DNA from: G963677915 sp963677915
GTDB taxonomy: Bacteria > Bacillota > Clostridia > Lachnospirales > Vallitaleaceae
DNA: 64,000 bases
Assembly (NCBI GenBank): GCA_963677915.2
Contig: CAXXGE010000033.1
Coordinates: 38,007-102,006 of the forward strand
Direction: 5' to 3'
A program made the position numbers and the translations under genes. A model generated the notes under the pieces. It had not been told where the DNA came from, ran no database searches, and saw only the letters and a list, made by a program, of their open reading frames with translations. This document shows positions 25,100 through 33,954 of the stretch, piece after piece; position 1 is the first letter of the stretch, and each line of letters opens with the position of its first letter.

Positions 25100-27829
25100 G
25101 TGGCATTACCTTTGGATGCTATAAATGATGGTTGTGTGCAAGAAAAAAATCCATTTTTAAAAGGACATCCTCGAAGTACACATTTATGGTGGGCTAGACG
25201 CCCTTTAGCAGCAGCTCGGGCCATAATTTTTGCACAAATGGTTGATGACCCGTCATCAAATCCTGAAAAATTTTCAACTTATGAGGACCAGGAAAATGAG
25301 AGACAACGATTATTTAAAATTATTGAACAATTAGTTAAATGGGAAAACATTAATAATGAAGAAATAATAGGCGCAGCTCGTGATGAAATTAAAAATAGTT
25401 GGGTTGATACTTGTAAAAAGAGTATTTCAGAGCAACATACACTTTCTCTATTTGACCCGACTATACTTCCTGCTCTTCATGATCCATTTGCTGGTGGCGG
25501 TGCAATACCACTCGAAGCACAAAGGTTGGGACTCGAAGCATTTGCTAGTGATTTGAATCCAGTTGCGGTGATTATTAATAAAGCAATGATTGAGATCCCA
25601 CCGAAATTTACCGGTCAACCTCCAGTAAATCCAGAGTTACGTCTCCAATCAGATGAATTGTGGACTAATGCAACGGGTCTTTCGGAAGACGTACGCTATT
25701 ATGGAGAGTGGATAAGAAAAGAAGCCACTAAGCGGATCGGTCATTTATATCCAAAAGTAAGAGATGATAATGGACAAGATCATACGGTTTCTGCTTGGAT
25801 TTGGGCGCGAACTGTGAAATGTCCTAATCCAGCTTGTGGTTGTAATATACCTTTAGCAAGCAGTTTTGTATTATCAAAGAAAAAAGATAAAGAAGCGTGG
25901 ATTGAACCGATAATTAATGGTAATGATTTTGATTTTATTATTCACAAAGGCAAGTGTCCTAAGTCAAAAGAAACAAACAAACTTAGCCGTGGAGCTATTT
26001 TCAAGTGTCCTAAATGCGGCGAAACAACTACAGATGCATACGTTAAACAACAGGCAGTTAACAATATGATGGGTACTCAACTCATGGCAATTGTTGTAAA
26101 TAGTAAAAGTGGTAGATTATATTTACCTCCTACTGAGAGACAAAAAAAAGCTGCTATGATTGAAAAACCTGAAAATTATCCAGATGGACAGATGCCAACT
26201 AATCCACGTTGGTTTAGTCCGCCTGCATTTGGACTTACTGAATTCAATCAATTATTCACAAATAGACAACTAATGGCTTTATGTACATTTAGTGATCTTG
26301 TTATGGAGGTCGAAGAACGCATAATAGAAGATGGTGGAACTAAGGAGTATGCAAAAGCAGTAATGGTATATCTCGCAAGTGGGATTAGTCAATTAAGTAG
26401 ATATTCTTGCACAATATGCGGTTGGAATAAAACTAATGAAAATGTTGCTCAAGCATTTGGGAGACAAGCTATTCCTATGGTTTGGGATTTTGCAGAAGCA
26501 AATACTCTTGAAGGATCTCTTAGTATTACTTCAACAATTGAATGGCCAGCCTCGGTTATAAAATCATTAGGGGAGTATGGTTTGGCTCAGCAAGCAGATG
26601 CACAGAAACAAAATATTTCATCAGGAAAAGTAATTTCCACAGATCCACCATATTATGACAATATTGGTTATGCTGATTTATCGGATTTCTTTTATATTTG
26701 GTTACGTCGTTCGCTTAAGTCAGTATTTCCAAATTTGTTTTCAACACTTCTTGTTCCCAAAGCAGATGAGCTAGTTGCTACTCCTTATAGACATGGTGGA
26801 AAAGCAGCTGCAGAAACATTCTTTTTGAACGGGATGGGTAGTGCAATGCATAATCTTGCGGAACAAGCGCACCCTGCATTTCCTGTTACAATATATTATG
26901 CTTATAAGCAATCTGATACAGTTGACGAGTTTGGTACGTCTAGTACCGGATGGGAAACGTTTCTTGAAGCTGTATTAAAAGCTGGGTTTACATTGACGGG
27001 AACATGGCCAATAAGAACTGAGCGCACAAAAGGTCTTAAAGGAGAAGTTAATGCACTTGCGTCATCAATAGTGCTTGTTTGTCGTAAAAGAGCAGAGGAG
27101 GCTCCAGTTTGTACTCGTCGTGATTTTATAAATGAATTAAAACGAGAACTTAAGCCTGCCCTTCAAAAACTACAGGCGAGTAATATTGCGCCAGTAGATC
27201 TTGCTCAGTCTGCTATTGGTCCTGGGATGGGTGTTTTTTCACGTTTCTCTAAAGTGTTGGAAGCCGATGGAACACCAATGAGCGTCCGCTCAGCGTTACA
27301 AATCATTAATCAGGAGCTTGATGTGTATTTTACAGAGCAAGACGGTGAGTTAGATCGCGACAGTCGATTTTGTGTTGATCTTTACACTCAATATGCGTTT
27401 AATGATATGAAATTTGGCGACGCGGATGTGCTTGCAAGAGCTAAAAATACTTCTGTTGAGAAACTTGTAAATAGAAATATAATCTATGCACAAAAGGGAA
27501 TTGTGAGACTGTTATCACGAGAAGAAATTCCGGAAAAAATTGATAGAAATCATAATGTATGGACCTTAACGCAACTGTTAACAAAAGCAATAGAAAATCA
27601 GGGTATAATAGGTGCCGCAAAAATAATTACAGATATCTTCACATCGGAACCAGAACATGCTAAAAATTTAGCGTATCGTTTATTCACCATAGCAGAGAGA
27701 AAAGGATGGGCTAGTGAAGCATATGCCTACAATTCACTTATTATTTCATGGCCTGATGTTCAATTAAAGGCGGCAGAATTAAAATCACAATTAAATAATG
27801 CAGAACAAATAAGTTTTTTTAACGAGTGA
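25100..27829 (+). CDS. DUF1156 adenine-type DNA methyltransferase of the Hma-like system
   Basis: The 909-residue protein carries H-L-W-W-A-R-R-P-L-A-A-A-R near its start (DUF1156), the SAM motif D-P-F-A-G-G-G-A-I-P-L-E near residue 130, zinc pairs C-P-N-P-A-C-G-C and C-P-K-C-G near 240-310, and the catalytic D-P-P-Y-Y-D-N near 513. It would methylate host DNA to mark self for the helicase and ATPase. The start is unusual: family members begin a few residues earlier, and here T-K-K-L-I-E-V precedes in frame with a TGA just upstream and no ATG, so GTG at 25100 or a rarer codon must serve. The nearby IS66 insertion may have removed the native start. Confidence 0.9.
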   Translation: MALPLDAINDGCVQEKNPFLKGHPRSTHLWWARRPLAAARAIIFAQMVDDPSSNPEKFSTYEDQENERQRLFKIIEQLVKWENINNEEIIGAARDEIKNSWVDTCKKSISEQHTLSLFDPTILPALHDPFAGGGAIPLEAQRLGLEAFASDLNPVAVIINKAMIEIPPKFTGQPPVNPELRLQSDELWTNATGLSEDVRYYGEWIRKEATKRIGHLYPKVRDDNGQDHTVSAWIWARTVKCPNPACGCNIPLASSFVLSKKKDKEAWIEPIINGNDFDFIIHKGKCPKSKETNKLSRGAIFKCPKCGETTTDAYVKQQAVNNMMGTQLMAIVVNSKSGRLYLPPTERQKKAAMIEKPENYPDGQMPTNPRWFSPPAFGLTEFNQLFTNRQLMALCTFSDLVMEVEERIIEDGGTKEYAKAVMVYLASGISQLSRYSCTICGWNKTNENVAQAFGRQAIPMVWDFAEANTLEGSLSITSTIEWPASVIKSLGEYGLAQQADAQKQNISSGKVISTDPPYYDNIGYADLSDFFYIWLRRSLKSVFPNLFSTLLVPKADELVATPYRHGGKAAAETFFLNGMGSAMHNLAEQAHPAFPVTIYYAYKQSDTVDEFGTSSTGWETFLEAVLKAGFTLTGTWPIRTERTKGLKGEVNALASSIVLVCRKRAEEAPVCTRRDFINELKRELKPALQKLQASNIAPVDLAQSAIGPGMGVFSRFSKVLEADGTPMSVRSALQIINQELDVYFTEQDGELDRDSRFCVDLYTQYAFNDMKFGDADVLARAKNTSVEKLVNRNIIYAQKGIVRLLSREEIPEKIDRNHNVWTLTQLLTKAIENQGIIGAAKIITDIFTSEPEHAKNLAYRLFTIAERKGWASEAYAYNSLIISWPDVQLKAAELKSQLNNAEQISFFNE

Positions 27830-27855
27830 TAAATCATTGATAGGGAGGTATCAAT

Positions 27856-30800
27856 ATGGAGAACAATCATGTGCATGTTTCACAGGGATTTCGAATATTA
27901 CTTGGGTCATTTGCGCCATATATTGCACGAGAGCTTGGTAATGAATTTGGAGATGACTGGTGGACAGACAGTATAATAAATGTTCTATATGATGAGCAAA
28001 AAAGGGACTTGCCTTTGTCCGGCGAGTGGGCCAAATTGGTTGACTCATTAGATATTGCTCGTTGCCTGTTAATATTTGATCTACATTGGCAAAGGGTGTT
28101 TCGTAAGAAATTATCAATAGATCATCGTACTTGGGCAAAAGAGTTAGTTGGGGTACGAAATAAATTGGCACACCTTGGAGGAGAAGACTTTACTTCTGAT
28201 GATACATGGCGAGCGATTGATACGATGTCAAGACTTGCTGAACAGATTGATTCAGAAAGTGCTGAAGAAATACGAACATTATTAAGAACCACTCGTTATG
28301 GTTCTGCCAGTGGTTCCACTACTGTGACTGAGGGAAATATGCCGGTTGCCGTACCGAAGCAAAAGAAGACAGGGGTCTTAAATACGACGCCAATAAGTGG
28401 TCTTCCTAGCTGGAGAGATGTAATAGAGCCACATCCAGATGTGGCTCAGGGGCGTTATAAGAATGCTGAATTCGCAGCAGATCTTGCACAAGTTGCTCGA
28501 GGGGAAGGCGCATTCGAATACCGTGATCCGGTTGAGTTTTTTGCACGTACTTATGTTACTGAGGGAATGAGTGGATTGTTAGAACAGTCTATTCGAAGAG
28601 TAAGTGGAAAAGATGGAGAGCCGGTTATTCAGCTGAAAACTGCATTTGGAGGCGGAAAAACTCACAGTATGCTAGCTCTTTACCATATGATGCGTGGAAG
28701 GGTATCAGTAGAGAAAATTTCAAATATGACATCAGTACTTGACCGTGCAAATGTTACTGTATTACCTAAAGCGAATGTCGCAGTTTTAGTAGGTACAGCT
28801 CTTGATCCTACAAGAAGTAAAAGACCTCAAAATCTACCAGGAATAACAATCAACACAATTTGGGGAGAAATGGCTGCGCAATTAGCTGAGTCGGCAGGTA
28901 ATTTGAGCTTATATGATTTTGTAAAAGAGTCAGATAAGAAAGGGGTATCACCAGGTTCGGAGGCACTAAAGAATTTATTTGATGCAGCAGCGCCGTGCCT
29001 CATTTTGATGGACGAACTTGTTGCTTACGCAAAGAAAATTTATGGTGCTCATGGATTACCAGCTGGAACGTTCGACAATTTTATATCTTTTATTCAGGAA
29101 GTCACTGAAGCAGCACGAGCAAGTAAAAATAGCCTTGTGGTTGCCTCTATCCCTGAATCAGATATTGAGATTGGTGGTGATGCAGGTAAAATTGCTCTTG
29201 AAACAATAGAGCATACTTTTGGTCGTATGGAGTCTATATGGAAACCGGTTGCTGCCAAAGAAGGATTTGAAGTTGTACGTCGTCGTTTATTTCTTGATTG
29301 TAAGGATCCGCACAATCGAGATGCAGTATGTACTAAATTCAGTCAAATGTATAGTGAGAATCAAAGTGATTTTCCGTTAGAGTCAAGAGAAGTTGAATAT
29401 AGGGAGAGAATGATATCTTGTTATCCAATTCATCCTGAGATATTTGATAGGCTTTACGAGGATTGGGCTACGTTGGAGCGTTTCCAAAGAACACGTGGTG
29501 TTTTGCGTCTGATGGCAGCAGTTATTCACGAACTATGGATGGGAAATGATGCAAGTTTAATGATTATGCCTGGTTCCATCCCGTTAGATGTACCAAGCGT
29601 GCGAGATGAATTAACACGACATCTTTCAGAAAATTGGAATGCGCTTGTAGATCATGAGGTAGATGGTAAAAACTCAATCCCCTATCAAAAGGATCAGCAA
29701 AATCAACGATACGGAAGAAAGTTGGCTGCACGTCGTGTTGCAAGAACAATTATGATTGGTAGTGCTCCTACAGTAAGAAGCCAAAATGTTCGAGGTGTCG
29801 AAGCATCACGTGTTCGTTTAGGTGTCATTCAACCAGGTGAAAACATTGCAGATTTTAACGATGCATTAAGTACTTTGACAACTTCACTTGCTTATTTATA
29901 CACCAATCCATCAGGTGACAGATTTTGGTATGATACTCGTCCTACTCTTCGTAAAACAGTTGAAGATCGGGCAACACAGGTTGCTGGATTGGATGTGGAA
30001 CACGAGATTGAGCAACGGTTGAAGGGTCTTAGGAGAGAGCAACCCTTCTCAGGAGTGCATGTTTGTCCAGCATCTTCACTTGATGTTCCGGATGAACAAG
30101 CTGCACGTCTAATTATCTTGCTTCCAACAGATGAGTACAAATCATCTAATCCTAATAACAGTGCAATGACAGCTGTAACAGATATTTTGAATAATCGAGG
30201 TAATACACCACGTATCTATAGAAATATGTTGTCTTTTATTGCGCCCGATCATGATTTGATGAATTCATTGAAACAAGCTGTTAGATTTTATATTGCATGG
30301 AAATCCATAAAAGAAGATAGTGAAGACTTGAATTTGGATGCTGCTCAAAATAGGGAAACCGAAAATAATTTAAGACGAGCTGATGAAACTGTTGAAGTAA
30401 GAATTAAAGAGGCGTATTGTTGGTTGCTTGTACCATATATTGATCGAAATGTTGATAAGAAGACTGTAGTTTGGGATAAAATTCGCATTAGTGGTGGAAA
30501 TGATAGCATCATATCAAAGGCGGCTAAGAAGATGGTGCAGAATGAAGCGATCATCAGTCAGTGGGCACCAGCGTTACTACTTATGGAACTGGATAATTTA
30601 TTGTGGCGTGATACAGAGAATATTGCAATTAAAAAGCTTTGGGAGTATCTAAGTACTTATTGTTATTTACCTCGATTATCAAGCGAAAATGTGCTTGAAG
30701 AGACAATTAGAACTGGACTTAATTCTACAGAGTATTTTGCCTTTGCTTCTGGATATGATGGCTCAAGGTATATTGACTTAAGAATGAATCAGTATATTGG

Positions 30801-31260
30801 AATTGTTGAACGTTCAGGATATTTAGTTAAAATTAGCGCTGCGCAAAAACAGATTAATGATGATGCAGCAAGACGAGCATTAGAAGAACAACAAGCAGGA
30901 AACGGTACGACTACGTCTACGGGGGGGAATGATGTGGGTGGAGGTGGTCTGCCGACGTCTAATTATGCTGGGCAAGGAAATGTTGGTCCTGGGACAATAA
31001 AAGAAGTACCTACATCTAATGAGCCGAAGAATACACATTTCTACATGTCGGCACAGCTTGATACAACACGAATAGGACGAGATGTTCAAAGACTTGTTGA
31101 AGAAGTAATTAATCATTTAAATTCAGTGGATGGGGCACAGTTAGAAGTCGCGCTTGAGGTTAATGTTAAATCACCAGAAGGTATGTCACAACAAGTTGTG
31201 AGGACAGTGTCCGAGAACTGTAGAACATTGCGGGTGGGATCTTTTGGATTTGATGAGTAA
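27856..31260 (+). CDS. Swt1-type HEPN and DUF499 AAA+ ATPase of the Hma-like system
   Basis: The 1134-residue protein begins with a HEPN-like domain (residues about 1-150) whose R-N-K-L-A-H motif near residue 100 fits the R-x4-H ribonuclease signature. The DUF499 ATPase follows, with Walker A A-F-G-G-G-K-T-H near 265 and Walker B C-L-I-L-M-D-E-L near 381. A low-complexity linker (T-T-S-T-G-G-N-D-V-G-G-G) near 1020 precedes a C-terminal beta-rich domain. In helicase-methylase-ATPase loci this protein is the motor or signal component. The HEPN domain offers a possible RNA-targeting toxic effector. ATG at 27856 follows AGGGAGGTATCAAT. Confidence 0.9.
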   Translation: MENNHVHVSQGFRILLGSFAPYIARELGNEFGDDWWTDSIINVLYDEQKRDLPLSGEWAKLVDSLDIARCLLIFDLHWQRVFRKKLSIDHRTWAKELVGVRNKLAHLGGEDFTSDDTWRAIDTMSRLAEQIDSESAEEIRTLLRTTRYGSASGSTTVTEGNMPVAVPKQKKTGVLNTTPISGLPSWRDVIEPHPDVAQGRYKNAEFAADLAQVARGEGAFEYRDPVEFFARTYVTEGMSGLLEQSIRRVSGKDGEPVIQLKTAFGGGKTHSMLALYHMMRGRVSVEKISNMTSVLDRANVTVLPKANVAVLVGTALDPTRSKRPQNLPGITINTIWGEMAAQLAESAGNLSLYDFVKESDKKGVSPGSEALKNLFDAAAPCLILMDELVAYAKKIYGAHGLPAGTFDNFISFIQEVTEAARASKNSLVVASIPESDIEIGGDAGKIALETIEHTFGRMESIWKPVAAKEGFEVVRRRLFLDCKDPHNRDAVCTKFSQMYSENQSDFPLESREVEYRERMISCYPIHPEIFDRLYEDWATLERFQRTRGVLRLMAAVIHELWMGNDASLMIMPGSIPLDVPSVRDELTRHLSENWNALVDHEVDGKNSIPYQKDQQNQRYGRKLAARRVARTIMIGSAPTVRSQNVRGVEASRVRLGVIQPGENIADFNDALSTLTTSLAYLYTNPSGDRFWYDTRPTLRKTVEDRATQVAGLDVEHEIEQRLKGLRREQPFSGVHVCPASSLDVPDEQAARLIILLPTDEYKSSNPNNSAMTAVTDILNNRGNTPRIYRNMLSFIAPDHDLMNSLKQAVRFYIAWKSIKEDSEDLNLDAAQNRETENNLRRADETVEVRIKEAYCWLLVPYIDRNVDKKTVVWDKIRISGGNDSIISKAAKKMVQNEAIISQWAPALLLMELDNLLWRDTENIAIKKLWEYLSTYCYLPRLSSENVLEETIRTGLNSTEYFAFASGYDGSRYIDLRMNQYIGIVERSGYLVKISAAQKQINDDAARRALEEQQAGNGTTTSTGGNDVGGGGLPTSNYAGQGNVGPGTIKEVPTSNEPKNTHFYMSAQLDTTRIGRDVQRLVEEVINHLNSVDGAQLEVALEVNVKSPEGMSQQVVRTVSENCRTLRVGSFGFDE

Positions 31261-31275
31261 TGATCAAATCAAATA

Positions 31276-31323
31276 GAATACATCCAAACTAAACAATCAG
31301 CATATAGATGTTTGGATGTATTC
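31276..31323 (+). terminator. Long hairpin after the DUF499 gene
   Basis: GAATACATCCAAAC (31276-31289) pairs perfectly with GTTTGGATGTATTC (31310-31323) over a 20-base loop, 15 bases after the stop. The tail is TTAAAG, so there is only a weak U-tract. A degraded copy lies at about 33281-33331. It may be a terminator or an end of a small mobile repeat. Confidence 0.5.
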
Positions 31324-31373
31324 TTAAAGATGTATTCAGAATGTTGGAGAGCATTAGTATAGTAAATCGGACA

Positions 31374-31614
31374 CACCTAAGTGTAAAGAGTGCAACTACT
31401 AAAATAAAAGATGGAGAAATAGTCTTGCCGGTTATTCAAAGGTGACTTGTGTGGTCAAAGGATAAAATGGAGTTGTTATTTGATTCACTGCTTAAGAGCA
31501 ATTCGTTCGGTTCGGCAACTTGTATTGAGGAAGCAAATAACAGTAAACCGTTATTTCCTTATCGGCATTTTACAAGAGATGGCAATAAGCAAATTTTTAT
31601 TGGAACGTTCAGTT
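31374..31614 (+). pseudogene. Fragment of a DUF262 (GmrSD N-domain-like) protein
   Basis: In one frame the sequence reads K-D-G-E-I-V-L-P-V-I-Q-R, a TGA stop, then L-V-W-S-K-D-K-M-E-L-L-F-D-S-L-L-K. This matches the DUF262 core (I-x-L-P-x-x-Q-R-x-x-V-W, then L-x-x-S-I). The stop sits where the conserved D of QRDxVW is expected. Another stop follows about 50 codons later and the rest of the protein is missing. DUF262 proteins include GmrSD restriction enzymes against modified phage DNA, so this is likely the ruin of another defence gene. The rest of the gap up to 31746 has nothing I can support. Confidence 0.55.
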
Positions 31615-31746
31615 GATAGTTTATTCGACACCGAAGGAGGCTGTGTTAAAGGCGCTGGAGTAGAATAACCGAACTTTGAAAGTTTATAATCACTCTATAG
31701 CAAAGGTGTTACAGCAAGATAATGTGGGAAAGGGGGTAATGATCAT

Positions 31747-33150
31747 ATGGCACAGAGAACAGTTGCTCTTTGTAATGGAAAATATATCGGAATTGAAATA
31801 ATCTATACTGTCATCGATGGCCAGCAAATTAATATTCCAGAGAAGTTAAAAGAGCTTAGATCGAAGAGCCAGAAAAATGAGTTGCTTTGTCCATGTGGTT
31901 GTGGTTCCAATCTGATATTAGTTGCAGGAGATAAGAACCTGCGTGAGCAACATTTTAGATTAAAAGATGGAGCTTCTAATCAGGCTTGCAATGTGATTAC
32001 GGAGGGAAAAATATCAGTAGATTCTAAAATTGTTCTTAAGTGTTGGCTAGATGATAAGCTGAGTGTTAATGACGTGGAGTCTCGTGTTCCGATTCATGCC
32101 GTCGATGATATCAATAGAAAATATGAGTTCTCATTTCTTTCTAGAGAAAAGAAGATTGCTTTGAGCTACTGTCATGAAAGAGTAAATCTTTCTGATGAGA
32201 AAATGGAGCTATTGGATAGTAATAGCCAGGGGATTCGTATTATATATGTGGTTGATTTCATGAATGGGGGTAGCAGTGGACAGTATCCGGAAGGGCTTAT
32301 GAAGATCCAAAACAAACAGGGCTATTGTCTTCTACTAAATGTTACCGAGGCTGACTATAGTTCAGCTACAATGAAAGTGGTATTCTACGCTAAAAATATT
32401 GATGGATTATGGCAGGAAGTATCACTTGTCGATGGCCAGCTGAGTGAATTCTCAATAGGTGATTATGGCAAAGTAATATATGCCGGCAACACTCTCGATG
32501 TGATGAAGCTGGAGACAGAAGAAAGGTTCAACCAGAAGATTGAGGCTGAGAAATTACGACGTGATCAGGAAGAAAAACAACGCGCAGAGAATATAAAAAA
32601 GCTTCTTGAGGAAGAAGAATGTAAACGTGAGGAACGAAGAAAACAGCAAGAAGAGTTAGATAAAGAACGCATCCGTCAAGCTAAAGAGGTTGCTAAACGT
32701 AGAGTTGAATTTGAAGAGAAACGCATATTCGAAGAAGAACAACGTCAGACTGAAAGACGAAAGCGTGAAGAAGATTTCAAGAGGAACATGAAGTCTAACT
32801 TTACACAACAGGAAACACAGGTCAGAGATGCAGAAGGAAACCGTTGGATTAAATGTGAGTTCTGTGGAAAAATTGCAAAAGAAAATGAGTTCAACTCATA
32901 TGGCGGAGCTGGACACATTAATCTGGGAACTTGCAAGGATTGTTCGGCAAATAATCCGGATGTGAAGTTGAAACGTGAAGAGACGTTTGAACGTGCGATG
33001 ACTTTGTCGGCAGAACGATCTGATATGGATGATACTAATAGCTGTCCGGAATGTGGTGGCCAATTACGTGAGCGTCGTGGACCATATGGTAGATTTATGG
33101 GATGCAGCAATTATCCGGCTTGCAGGTATAATAGAAAAATAAGAAATTAA
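31747..33150 (+). CDS. CoiA-like N-domain, coiled-coil and topoisomerase-type zinc ribbon protein
   Basis: The 467-residue protein has three parts. Residues 1-220 contain L-C-P-C-G-C-G-S-N-L-I-L-V and E-Q-H-F-R-L-K-D-G, similar to the N-terminal zinc/HFxH region of CoiA-type competence proteins, which carry a nuclease-like domain. Residues 255-360 are a highly charged coiled-coil of K/E/R repeats. The C-terminus has C-E-F-C...C-K-D-C and a topoisomerase I-type C4 zinc ribbon (C-P-E-C-G-G, then G-C-S-N-Y-P-x-C). A DNA-binding or DNA-processing role is inferred; no exact family is known to me. RBS AAGGGGGT precedes ATG. It stands alone between two related hairpins at the end of the defence island. 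Confidence 0.6.
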   Translation: MAQRTVALCNGKYIGIEIIYTVIDGQQINIPEKLKELRSKSQKNELLCPCGCGSNLILVAGDKNLREQHFRLKDGASNQACNVITEGKISVDSKIVLKCWLDDKLSVNDVESRVPIHAVDDINRKYEFSFLSREKKIALSYCHERVNLSDEKMELLDSNSQGIRIIYVVDFMNGGSSGQYPEGLMKIQNKQGYCLLLNVTEADYSSATMKVVFYAKNIDGLWQEVSLVDGQLSEFSIGDYGKVIYAGNTLDVMKLETEERFNQKIEAEKLRRDQEEKQRAENIKKLLEEEECKREERRKQQEELDKERIRQAKEVAKRRVEFEEKRIFEEEQRQTERRKREEDFKRNMKSNFTQQETQVRDAEGNRWIKCEFCGKIAKENEFNSYGGAGHINLGTCKDCSANNPDVKLKREETFERAMTLSAERSDMDDTNSCPECGGQLRERRGPYGRFMGCSNYPACRYNRKIRN

Positions 33151-33280
33151 CTTGTAGTGAACGGATAAAGAAGGAAAGAATATGGCAAGGGGTCTAAAAG
33201 CGTATCTAGTTTCTTTACATGTGAAGTATCGTATTATGGCTTAAGATATTAGTGAGCTAAACTCCATTCCAGACGTCAAG

Positions 33281-33331
33281 ATAAATTACATCCAAGCTGA
33301 GCACTCAACCTATATGTTTGGATTTATTCCT
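33281..33331. repeat. Degraded copy of the 31276 hairpin
   Basis: TAAATTACATCCAA and TATGTTTGGATTTATTCC match the arms at 31276-31323 with substitutions, so the CoiA-like gene lies between two related inverted repeats. The remaining bases between 33151 and 33623 hold this element, the H-V-E-T-V-V site at 33427 and a direct repeat AATGATCTA (33556-33564 and 33585-33593); no gene is supported. Confidence 0.45.
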
Positions 33332-33426
33332 CTGGTCGTCGAATGTCTTAAACAGTCCCATGTATTATTGTTAAGGGGAAAAATATGAGAAAAATCATAC
33401 CAGACATTTAGCTGAACGACCCGTCG

Positions 33427-33446
33427 CACGTCGAGACAGTGGTAAG
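33427..33446 (+). other. att-like site 1 (rlmD/rumA 3'-end type)
   Basis: The plus strand CACGTCGAGACAGTGGTAAG would encode H-V-E-T-V-V-R, then a short tail to TAG. H-V-E-T-V-V is a conserved segment near the C-terminus of RlmD/RumA-type 23S rRNA uracil methyltransferases, yet no methyltransferase gene precedes it. Similar sites lie at 41892, 44467 and 63716. Confidence 0.5.
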
Positions 33447-33595
33447 GTGTTGTCCGTCAAATTAGAAGCACCACAACCAATCACTTTATTTTAAACAGAA
33501 TAGATAATGTTGATGATTATTCAGGCACATTTTTAACACTTAATTCAGCAAGCTAAATGATCTACGGCATTATCGGCTCAAATTCAATGATCTAA

Positions 33596-33625
33596 AGCTA
33601 AAAGCAGGTTTCCCTGCTTTTAGCT
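33596..33625 (-). terminator. Perfect 13-bp hairpin at the end of the DUF6618-like gene
   Basis: AGCTAAAAGCAGG (33596-33608), loop TTTC, CCTGCTTTTAGCT (33613-33625). It overlaps the stop codon of the minus-strand gene and should end the transposon operon, though no strong U-run follows. Confidence 0.6.
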
Positions 33626-33944
33626 AAATGGATAGATACGCGCTGATTGCTTTTAAGCCATAGATAATACTAATGGCGTCTGTTTCTGATAAATCCGGAT
33701 TGTTCATGGTAAGTCGTTCCAGATTCCAGAATGTGTCGTTTAACCCAGAGAGCTCGGTACTAACACCAAGGTTTGGTATGCATAAATAGTTACCGTGGGC
33801 ATAGCTGCCGCAAATGATATGAAAACAACTTTGACGAGCCGTTACCGTCATCTCATAGGGATTAACAGTTGTCATCAAACGAACCTTCCCCTTCCAGGAA
33901 CCGGCATTGGAATTATCTTTGGAACAACGATAATCAAAAGTCAT
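33624..33944 (-). CDS. DUF6618-like small protein of a four-gene transposon
   Basis: A 106-residue protein starting M-T-F-D-Y-R-C-S-K-D after AGGAGGAGAATC. It contains a G-S-Y-A-H-G-N-Y-L-C-I-P segment and L-N-D-T-F-W-N-L-E-R-L, which I associate with a small Firmicutes family (DUF6618). No catalytic motif is seen. It follows the AAA ATPase by 10 bases, so it belongs to the transposition operon or is a passenger. Function is unknown. Confidence 0.6.
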   Translation of the reverse strand: MTFDYRCSKDNSNAGSWKGKVRLMTTVNPYEMTVTARQSCFHIICGSYAHGNYLCIPNLGVSTELSGLNDTFWNLERLTMNNPDLSETDAISIIYGLKAISAYLSI

Positions 33945-33954
33945 GATTCTCCTC

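Noticed and set aside
31447..31668. Small protein of 73 residues
   Set aside because: Another frame of the same stretch matches the DUF262 core with a stop, so a remnant is the better reading.
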